From: Ganoderma boninense
Lineage: Eukaryota; Basidiomycota; Agaricomycetes; Polyporales; Polyporaceae
Direction of reading: 5' to 3'
Length of the DNA: 64,000 nucleotides
NCBI GenBank assembly: GCA_002900995.3
Contig: CM035315.1
Span: 853,967-917,966, forward strand
Both the position numbers and the translations under genes were made by a program. Under the pieces are notes generated by a model. The model saw only the letters and a program-made list of their open reading frames with translations, was not told the origin of the DNA and searched no databases. Below, piece after piece: positions 55,019 to 64,000 of the stretch (the stretch's first letter is position 1; every line of letters starts with the position of its first letter).

Positions 55019-58000
55019 TGGATGCAGTTGATGAAAAGAAGAGCTGTCAAGGCAATGAATATTTGTGGTTAAGCGCACCCTTCACCTACTCGCAGTACAC
55101 GACTGCTCCGACATCGCACGTAAAATGCCTTTTCCAGAAGCATGGGTCTCGACCACGATGCTGTCGTGGTCCTCATGATGAGCAGGCCGTAAATGTAAGT
55201 CTCACCGCAAGTTCGCGAAACCGTTGCATGCAGTCGAGAGGATGATCTCGACGCAGAGGATCAGGGGGGGTCTCCAATTGGGATGGCACGCAAACATAGA
55301 CATGCGCTACAATGGATGATCGGTGAGCTATCTCGTCGCTCTGTGCAATTGTTTCTAGGCATGTCGCTTTAGGATTTGTCCTCCGCCCAGAGATGTCGCT
55401 GGTTAAATTGGACCGTATTCACACAGCCATCCCACCGAGCACGCAACGACTCGGAGCGAAAGCACCATAAATAGATCTGTTCAGGTGGTAGGAAACGTGC
55501 GTGCGAGGGTGAGGCAGGGTGAGGCCTTCACATTGATTACTGCCACTGGCACCGCTGCGTTCTCAGTCACGCGCCAAGATTCTGCAACACATTCAAGGTC
55601 CAGAGTGCAGTCCTGGAGAGGGGGAACGGTGGAATCTGCTCGCCTTCTGCCCCTTGACCAGATGACTCTACCCTAGTGAAGGGTCGCGTTGCCTCTCCTG
55701 ATGCTCGTTAGTGCGCCGTGAGAGGTGCTGGCCATGGTACGTATCGAGCACACTCGTGGTCACCGCGGGAGAACACAGTAAGCTTCATGGCCGCTCTGGA
55801 GCTCGCATAACGAAATGATCCATGAGGTGACCACAAGGTACCTGGGAAGTTCGATCAATGACGATCGCGGTGAGGCCGCCTTTCGGGAATGAGCGATGTC
55901 AAGCCCAAGTTCCTGTGGGAGTATGTTCGGATTAAGCCGCCTTCTCCGAACGAATTTTGGCCTACGATGGGAGAGCCTCTCGCAGCACAGCGAACCCGAC
56001 AAATAAATTCTGAGCCGAGAACTGGGCTCTACATTTACATCCTGCTTAGCCGTATTACAACGGCCCAGGTCTACGGTGCCCGAGGTTCAGCCTGAGGCCT
56101 GAGGACGTGTTGATAGCGCAGCAAAAGAAGGGGGTACATGAAGTTCCAGGATAGCCGATGAGAACTTCGTCGAGGGTTCAGAGTGGTGGAAGCGGCGGAG
56201 CAGGCGGGGTCTTCGCGCTACCCCTAAACTGTCAGTCTAAGCTCCGCCGATCCGACCTGCTTGAAGCCTCGCGGTATGAATTGTCGCGGCGAAATTGAAG
56301 TATGCGAGGCCTGGTAACTTGGAAGCTTTAGAATTTCACGATTTGTATGTCAGTACATCATAACAACTAGAGAAATCGCAGGACTACCTAAATTGTGTCA
56401 GAAATACGCATATAAATACAGAATACGTTGAATTCGGCTTGCCGAAGAAGTATCCAGATAGCTTTGCCGTACTTTTCGGGCAGATAAAATTTCAACCGGC
56501 TATCCTGGGTGGACCGGCACCGAGCAGGTGACCTCCTCCGGTGCTCGGCGTCACTGGTTCCGCTGCTCCGCGAGGGCACAGCGCTCCGCTTCTGGACGTT
56601 GAATGAGCAGCATGGTGGTACATAACCACATCCGCGTCGCAAGTGAGCAAGGCCGTCATGGGAAGAAGAGCGACACAGCGCTCCCGACGACCTAGATAAT
56701 AAAGCTTATGTAAGTCTGCCCGCCTAGCGATGTGGACGAGCTCCGTTCCTCCCGTCGCCGCAGTTCCTCCGCCGGAGCGCCGCGTTCGCTGCGGCGACGA
56801 TTTCCCTCCACATCAAGGTCGTCCTTCATGGCAAGCGAATCTCCCCCACCTCCGAACCCGGTCCCCTTCGCCTCGCCGCCGAGCATCGTCTCCCCCCCTC
56901 TCCCGCTCAGCCCGCCGCCATGTCAATGCTCACACATGACAGGCGACGCTCCGACGCCTGTTTATCCCAACTCACCAGGTGACGATGTCAACCTGGGTCG
57001 CACCAATGGCCGCGCCGGTGACCTTCCAGCCAAGGTTCCTACAAACCGCACAGATCCATCCCCTGCTGAACGACATGCCATGGGCCGACGATACTCTTTG
57101 GTCTCTGGTTGTACTCCTTCAGCACGCAGGGCATCGCTTCCTTCAGGCAGGCGGCAGGCACTCCACTCACGCTTGACCAGCTGCTTAAGCCCGCGACGCG
57201 CCTCCGGGGTAACAGATGAAAGATCAAGTGCGACCTGATCCCGGACATACCGTGAACCCTCGTGAACCTCGATCAGTGCACGGCCCCGCGCGTGCGCTCG
57301 TTCCAGCTCGTTCCTCTGTGTCCGCGCACGAGGCCGAGAACTCCCCAATCACTAGCGATCTATCCGATAGTGCATCTGCGGGTAAACAAGAGTTCGGCGG
57401 CGTACACGCACCGGTAGAGGCGCTTCAACCCAAAGGCGTTCGCGGAGGAGCAGAGCGTGTGGCGAGTGGACTACCTTGGGGGCAGGTACATGTTCTGCGA
57501 GGTCATGTTCGAAAGCGGGAAGGACGAGCCACGAAGGCGGGACTAGCGGTCGAGGGCTCGCGAGCGCCGAGGAGCACCCCTTCGTCCTGTGCGTCGTTCG
57601 TCATCCGCGTTCGCGAAGGCTGTGAGAACGGCATTCGACTGGCTGGGACATTTGGGACTAGAAGCTTGAGATCTTGAGACCTGGAAAAGCGAGTCGGAGC
57701 TATAGTTTAAATACATAATCAGGTGCATATCCATATGAATCTCCTTCGGTCCGCATAACATACCGAATTATTCAGAGTAACCTCCTAAGTGCGCAGCTCG
57801 CGCTCATCTGCACCGCTTGACAAAGATCATTGTGACTAGCGTCGAAAGCCGGACTTGATTTTGGCGACCTGGTTGACAAGGAGAGCAAGTTTCTGATGAC
57901 CAGATAGGCATTGGTAGATGAAGTACAAAGGGAGACCATGGCGGTTGACGCTGAGCATCCAAGAACGAGGGAGGTCGTGGCGGTGCCGATCGATCCGGGT

Positions 58001-59588
58001 CGCCTGGTGCCACGCCACCGTGAGGGTCAGACCCGACTCTCCCTCCGACCATGACAACCATGCCATCTCCGCTCCAGAGCATCGTGCGTCGGCGGTCTTT
58101 TCCACCGTTCGCCCTCGACAAGCGCATCCCATTTCTTACTTGCGTTCTCGATAGCCTCGCGGACTCCGGCTACCATTCACGACTCTGAACCGCCTCAGAC
58201 GTCTTCGTCGTGGTCCCAAAGCTGCTTCCTACTGCTGTCGCAACCCCTTCCGTCGAACCACTCGGCGCCATTTCCGGCCCCAACGACCCTCTGCAAGGGT
58301 TTCCCGATGCCTCCCGGTCCGGCGTCGTTCCATCATTGACTAGCACCGGCGACCTCAGCACGACGAATCCCATGAACACACCCACACAGCCCCGCTCGCC
58401 GTCGTCGTGGGTATGATCTCTCAGCTGCTCAGCAACCTCTCACAATAACAACACCTATCGACTGAACAGCCGCCTCAAGACTTCTTCCGCCTCTCCCTCT
58501 CTAGGTCACCCCCCCCCTCTCTCTCTCGCGGCATCATTCCTGCAGTTCGTCCCCCTACCGGAGTTGCTAGCACTGGCAGCTGATTTGGTGCGTCCTTCCC
58601 CATCTTTTTACATCGATCGAGGCAAACGTTTTTGTGTAGGACGACCTACGCGACGTTTTCAAGCGGCCAAATCCGAAACAAGCATGATAAGTGAATCGAG
58701 GGCGACCATGTCGGCGAAATGAAGTACATGCGGTCTTCTGTCTTGAGGTAAGTCAAGTCCCCGATGCACAATGCGCTGAACTGATTGGATTTCGTACGCG
58801 CCACCCCCTATCGCTGTACGAACATGGTTGGACCGTCAGCTCTGGAGCTGCGGAGGCGGAAGAAGCTGAAGCGTTCGGTTGAGCTAGCGGGAAGCTCCTT
58901 ATCGTTCCACCTGGCAACGAGGCGAAGAGTTAATGTCTTGTTCGACCTTTAGGGTTTCTGAAGTGTGGCCAAGAAGGATATGAGGGTACGTGGTGTTCCT
59001 GTATCCTTGATTTTCTTCACCACTGATCATTGGTGTCTCCATTCAGTAGTCGACATAGTACATACGGATGACGGTGTTGAAATTGTGCCCTCTGGAAGAA
59101 GCGGACGAGTCCTGGTTTTGTTGGATGCCCTCATTTTCACTGCTTATCGTCGTTTTTGGCCACTGTGCTTATAATGATTGATTTCGCTATTTGCTTTTCT
59201 ATTTCAATGCAGAGATTTGACGACGTCGACACCCCTTGTGCTGTTGACGCCGCGCTGTTGGATGGGCGCATTGACCATCACTAGTACTCGATCACCGGCT
59301 TGCCCCGCAGTCCACAGCGGACATTGCGTAGGTCTCCCAAAAGATCCATCAAGCTTGGCTCCAGCGATAACGTTAACACGGGGACGTACCAATTGGCGTA
59401 GATGACGGTCAGTCTCATTAAAAGCATTAACTAAAACCGTCTTCATGTCAATGTGGATGAACATGACGAGATTCACGCAACTAAGACTACATGACGTGGT
59501 CATTGCTACAAGCGGCGACTGCTCCGTGCAGGAGAACATCGGGCCCACAGTTCACAAAGAAATACGCCACAAATTTGAACCGCTATCC
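55019..59588. other. Long gene-poor region
   Basis: About 4.6 kb without a supportable complete gene. Isolated protein-like fragments appear, for example RRFNPKAFAEEQSVWRVDYL followed by RYMFCEVMFESGKDE (about 57417-57545, plus strand), bounded by stops on both sides. A Pro/Ser/Arg-rich open frame lies at 56732-57238. These may be relics of decayed mobile elements or genes; I cannot name them. Confidence 0.35.
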
Positions 59589-61119
59589 TTACTCCGACCC
59601 ACGCCAACCACCATCCTCTATAGCTGCCGCTTCCCTCTTTCGCTTGCGCTCCAGGACCGCCATTCTGACTTGCTCCTCCTTCTTCAGCTCGTCGTGGACC
59701 ATCCTCGCAAACGTCTGAGCATCTCCCTGTATCCACACGTCGAAGACATCCTCCCACTCCCTCATTGGCACCGGGAAGTCGAGATTCAAGTATATCGTCC
59801 TCACGGATGGCTCCTTGCCTGGTGGTGAGTGATACGAAGAAGACGTCGGCGTCGCAACTCCATGGCCAGATGCCACGGGTTCATCTGCAAGTGGGGTTGG
59901 AGGCGCGTTCATCACAGTGTACTGATACCGCAATACCTTGGAGAACGCCCGCACGATCTCCTTCGTTCCTGGGACGCGAAGGCTCGTCCCCACGACCAGG
60001 AGGATGTCTGCTCCGGCGCGATATTTGCCCTTTGAGCTCCTCATCAGATCCTTTTGGACGACCTTGCTGATCTCTTCTCCGTGCTTGTGGTGCTCGTTAT
60101 AGAGCACTACGCTGGGGCGTAACTTCCCAATCCCACGCGATCGCTTCCCTACGAGTTGGCGTGTTTCCTCCAGAGCGGTACATTGAGGACATGCAGGAGG
60201 CGTGCCAGAGACCAAAGAGTCGATGTAGTCATGTAGGGGATATGAATGCGCACAAGCCATGCAATGCATGAGCTGGAGGGTACCATGGAGAGGAATACAT
60301 GTGGGGGTCTTCTTCGGCGGTGATGAAAGCCGGCACATTGAAGGAGCGCATGATCGGCTCGTATCAGGTGGATTTGTCTGCACTGGTGGCGCATCCATAG
60401 CGAGATCTTTTCCTCCGTCAGACCGAGAGTTTTCCCACTTGAGATCCGAGCCAGGAACCCCAAAAGTGAGGCCAGACTTTTTTTCGAGCGCGTCAATGTT
60501 CTGTGTATAGACCCGGAGGAGGCAATGGCGGTCGTCGAGCGCTTTAAGGAGTCGGTGGAATGCGGTGGGTTCGGCGGTCTCTGACATCTGTGACAACCGT
60601 GCTATTGTTTTGTAGAAAAGCGACATCGTGTCTTTGGACTGGATAACGAAGATAACTGAGCATAACATCCAAGTGCATAAAACGGTGTAGTGGAGACGGG
60701 CACAGCGTGGGGTCCTCGTATGGAAGCCCACGTCCTCTGAAACTTCGATCTCGCCAAGAAGGATGACTTACGTAAAAGACCGAAGAATCGAACAGATCCT
60801 TTCCAGAGATAAGTAGCGGGTGATCCTTCTTCAAGCATTGAAACAGGCCTTGCGACGATCTGAAATCAGGTATTCCCGCTTGAACAGAGATGCCTGCACC
60901 TATATGCACATCCCATCGTAGAGATAGCCTTCAACGTTAGAATCCGCCTGTGATGAGGGGAAACTGCTGTTACTCACCACACACAACGGCGATGCGGCGT
61001 CCGTTGAGGATGGCCTTCACGACCTGCTTGGCGTGACTCATGGGGTCGGGCGAGCGTTTGAGGAAGGCTAGAGACGATGGAACGGATGAAGCGGCATCCA
61101 ACGGTAAGAAGATGGTCAT
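59589..61119 (-). CDS. NAD-dependent protein deacetylase, sirtuin of Hst3/Hst4 type
   Basis: Three exons (61119-60978, 60899-60772, 60638-59589) give 439 residues. Sirtuins remove acetyl groups from lysines using NAD+; Hst3/Hst4 act in the nucleus on histone H3 K56. The NAD-binding motif is RRIAVVCGAGISVQAGIPDF plus RSSQGLF, split by the first intron. Then come GKDLFDSSVFY, FYKTIARLSQM, and the TQNIDALEKKSGL catalytic segment. The general-base histidine is in PLHGTLQLMHC. The zinc site is CMAC with CPQC, and the Rossmann end is ADILLVVGTSLRVPGTKEIV. About 55 polar residues sit between TQNID and the catalytic His, more than in the core family. A Lys/Arg-rich C-terminal helix (ELKKEEQVRMAVLERKRKRE) could act as a nuclear signal. 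The start at 61119 gives MTIFLPLDAASSVPSSLAFL; an in-frame ATG at 61041 is the alternative. Confidence 0.9.
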
Positions 61120-63019
61120 TGAATGGATTATAGGCGGTGACAAAGGGATCAGGGAGAGGATGCGCGGGTTTAGGTGGTGGGACGTCGCAGAAGAGATGGA
61201 CGGGAGACCTGTCGGGGTGGCAGCGAGCCAGCAGCACCTTCAAATAACATTCATCGTGTGCGTAAGACGATCTAAGAGGGTGATGGCAACGTTACGTGGC
61301 GACAACCTGGGGGCGGAACCCTCAGAAACGAAGTGACTCATCCTCTGTCAGGGACACATAAGGGTACCGAGGATATCCGCGAACTCGACTGACGGGAGCT
61401 AGCTGTGCTAGGTGGAAGCTTACATCAAGAACTTCCGGCATTAGACTTGAAGTATTGAAGATTTGTATCCTAACCTGCCTGAAGCTGCACTGCCCACTGG
61501 TACCGGTAGATCCTTGACGTAGTAGGGACTCACAGTCGAAGTAATATGCCCTACCAAAAATTACCTGTAAAAAGTGTTCGACAGTGTTACGTTGGATCGA
61601 CGATTGAAACAAATGGTGCAGCTGGTAGATGGAGCAGATAAGTGGTGTGCGTGATGCTTGGCACAACAAACGGATGCTTACTAAGCGTGAGGCGGGGCGT
61701 GGAACATGAAGGGCGCCCCGCCTTCCGCACTTCTCTTCCTCTCCCATGTACATCTGGCCCGACGCTTGAAAACGCACCCAGCCCGCCACTCCCTAGCGCT
61801 CTGGAAGAGCAGGTCCTGCACAAGTCCAGCACCCCTCTTCCTCGCGCTCGATCCGCAGCCGCTCGCCGCGTGTGGAGCCACGCGTCGTGCGTAGTTGCGC
61901 GGTGCCTCAGCCGCGCTCCGGTCCTCCCATCTCTCGGACTCGCCAACGAGTCCGATAGCGGGAGAGAGTTTCTCTGAAACGAAGGCCTACCACGCAAGTA
62001 GGAAGTATAGGAGTCAACTGCTAACGGCTGAGGTATAGCGCCTTTTCCCGCCTGTCTATTATAGGCGCCTACTTGATCTCTCTCAGCCCTGAACGGCCTG
62101 AACCACCTCCAATGTCGATTTCCGCCATAGGTTACACACCCTTCAACGACGATTATTCGGTAATCCGGTAGATTTTCTCCTAGCACTTATCATAAACGGT
62201 GGAAAACACGGTGATCCAACGAACCAGAACTCCATGGTGTGCGGACTGGCAATCCGAGTCGCAGCTGAATATTGAATGTTAACTTCGTTCATGGATGTCC
62301 TAAGTAGTAAGTGCCCGCTCCGAGCCGTTCTTCTCCCCTTCAGAAGTGTTCAAACTATTTTATAACACTCCTTAGGCTATTCATAAGAGCCTGCTCTGCG
62401 CTGGCTCGTGGACAACGCCAATGACCTTGCGTCCCGGTGCAACCATCTGGAGGTCCATGTTCTTGAGGCTCGTGGCTTCACGGTCTCGCAGGACAGAACT
62501 TAAATAGTGCATACACGGTGATGTACGTCTAGCCCTTTAGAGTGCCACATTAATGTTATCCACAGTAGCGCATCATGGCATCGCAGGCGGTCCTATAATT
62601 CTCTTATGTTGGGCAGGCCATTGTTCGATTGTACGTATGTGATTGATCATTTTTGAGATGGCCTTTTGAGTATAAAATCACGGGTCATTCTAAACGGGGA
62701 CAAATACCCAGGTCGCTCATCGCATTGCAGTGGCAGTATAGAGATGAGCTGGCGAGGTGGCTCCGTGCGAACGTGGAATACATCAATGCCTGTCCCAATG
62801 GGTCTATACGTGGGGTTCGTCTTGGGATATTACGAACGAGCTTTCGCTCCAGCCCAAGATGTTCTCTAGAACGCGTTTGAGACTGCACATTGGACAATCG
62901 AGTAAGAAATTTGTGGCGTAATGGGATGGCACCACTTACTTGTCTTGGGTGAGAGGATCGCGCTTCTTATGAGGCTGAACGAGTACGTTAGAGGACCTTT
63001 CACCGGGAGATGGACGAGA
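61120..63019. other. Intergenic region
   Basis: This contains the sirtuin promoter (minus strand). Overlapping open frames at 61587-62186 have no motifs and differ on the two strands. No gene is supported. Confidence 0.4.
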
Positions 63020-63371
63020 TCAACGTACTGCGCGAAACCTCAGACTCGGCCCCTTGCCATCCTTGGGTTCAAATCGGCAACGGGTGGCCAAGGTACGGCC
63101 TTTGCCTTTCTGCCCCCCTGGACCATATGCGTAGCCTATGTTGTCCATGACCTGTGCGATCGTCAGTGCGTCCTAGGATCGTAGAGCCACACCATCGTAC
63201 CTTCACGAACTGACCCCAGGTGATGTTGTGCCTAGCGTTTCTCCCGATTTTGAAGATCGACGCTATGATCTGCAAGGTGCGGTCGCCGTTAAGTAAGTAT
63301 TCCTTTCGTTCACCTCAACCGTAGAAGAGACTCACCTGATAATCGGTCTCGCTCACATGGAAGGTGACCAT
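63020..63371 (-). CDS. Small three-exon gene of a basidiomycete-specific type (tentative)
   Basis: Exons 63371-63336, 63269-63201 and 63151-63020 join in frame: MVTFHVSETDYQ, then IIASIFKIGRNARHNITWGQ plus FVKVMDNIGYAYGPGGQKGK, ending near GPSLRFRAVR. All three junctions are clean GT-AG. The spacing of IFKIG, ITWxxFVKxMxxIGY and RFEPK resembles short conserved Agaricomycete proteins, whose hinted similarity to HicA-like folds I cannot confirm. A GTACGT donor before the last two codons could lead to a further exon, so the 3' end is uncertain. Confidence 0.4.
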
Positions 63372-63760
63372 GGTCGCAAGTGATTGTTGAAGTGGAGGAT
63401 GTGCATGGCTCTGGAGGACGTTTTAAGCTGTCCCGGCAGAGGACTTGTGGTGAAGTGCAAGTCGAAGGTAGACGCTTTCGGTTCTGGATTCACGCATTGT
63501 CAAGCGTCTCGCAACAATCCCGCTGAGAGTAAGGCGGTATGGACGCGCTCAAGGCTCTCCAGGCCTCAAACGTTCTGGTCGGCTACAGTGCCTCGCCCTC
63601 GCGCAGTTTGGTACCGTACACCGAGTTTCTCGGCAGCCAGGCAGGCGTTCTCAAACCACTCGACTTCTTTCAGGTGGCACGTTCGCTTGCCGACGATCCT
63701 GCTCGCATAGCTACCCTCTGGACGCTGCGTGCACCTAGCGCTTGTATCCTCGGAGTGCTC
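63372..63760. other. Region with one short unsupported frame
   Basis: A plus-strand frame from 63539 (MDALKALQASNVLVGYSASP) runs into the tandem repeats and has no recognisable family. Otherwise nothing is seen. Confidence 0.3.
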
Positions 63761-63840
63761 GGTCCCGCTCGTCTAACCACGGTCCCGCTCGTCTAACCAC
63801 GGTCCCGCTCGTCTAACCACGGTCCCGCTCGTCTAAGCAT
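63761..63840. repeat. 20-bp tandem repeat, four units
   Basis: GGTCCCGCTCGTCTAACCAC occurs three times in direct succession, with a fourth unit ending AAGCAT. Confidence 0.95.
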
Positions 63841-63938
63841 GGCCCCGCTCTTGAGCCGCTCAGTCCCCCTCCATCTGGCGACAGCGTCCGTCCATGCAGT
63901 CTGACGGCAGTCTCGCTCTCGTGAGGGCGGTCCTGGGC

Positions 63939-64000
63939 GGTCCCACTCGTCTGGCGACGTCCCGCTAGTCTAGCGACGTCCCGCTAGCCTAGCGACGTCC
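63939..64000. repeat. 19-bp tandem repeat, related, continuing past the window end
   Basis: Units of the form GTCCCGCTAGTCTAGCGAC follow one another, varying at two or three positions, and run off the window. They look like a diverged version of the 20-bp repeat. Confidence 0.85.

Noticed and set aside
56732..57238. Pro/Ser/Arg-rich frame as a gene
   Set aside because: Low-complexity composition, no splice structure, and an equally long frame opposite; not enough support.
63761..63840. Tandem 20-mers as a CRISPR array
   Set aside because: Units are directly adjacent with no spacers, in a eukaryotic genome.

Overview
The window comes from a filamentous basidiomycete, most likely an Agaricomycete. 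Genes are split by short GT-AG introns (about 50-70 nt) and lie on both strands. The families point the same way: a HET-domain protein, a DUF6533-type seven-helix protein, tandem short-chain dehydrogenases, a Plavaka-like transposase remnant and a DUF6532-like gene. No bacterial features (operons, Shine-Dalgarno sites, CRISPR) were seen.

Left flank (1-11846), mostly single-copy genes: the 3' end of an unrecognised gene; TFIIE large subunit (six exons, minus); a leucine-rich-repeat protein (minus); an intronless FAD-dependent monooxygenase (minus); and a GT8-like type II membrane glycosyltransferase (minus). It ends in an intergenic region with three adjacent palindromes.

Middle (11847-49569): one gene block appears twice in the same order and orientation. 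Copy A is 11847-31264 and copy B is 31376-49569. They meet at a run of exactly 100 N. The order is: shugoshin-type coiled-coil exons, HET-domain gene, two tandem SDR genes, DUF6533-type membrane protein, Ala-rich single-pass membrane protein, an unknown three-exon gene, an internally deleted Plavaka transposase, and a DUF6532-like gene. Copy A stops at the gap inside the last gene; copy B starts right after the gap where copy A's homology begins. The simplest reading is two haplotypes of a dikaryon, each ending a contig, scaffolded head to tail as a false tandem duplication. If so, the window gives an allele-by-allele comparison, including a 1.3 kb transposon present in only one allele. Both contigs gather single-base indels near the gap.

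Right flank (49570-64000): a probable 827-residue protein of unknown function, a long gene-poor stretch, a sirtuin of Hst3/Hst4 type, a small three-exon gene, and 19-20 bp tandem repeats at the window end.

The most interesting locus is the HET gene. Its 3' end runs in frame, with conserved splice sites, into exons encoding the N-terminal coiled coil of a shugoshin. The locus could make a HET-shugoshin chimera or two overlapping products. HET proteins act in fungal allorecognition and shugoshins protect centromeric cohesin; no such combination is known to me. The large insertion inside this HET domain also carries most of the allelic protein differences seen.
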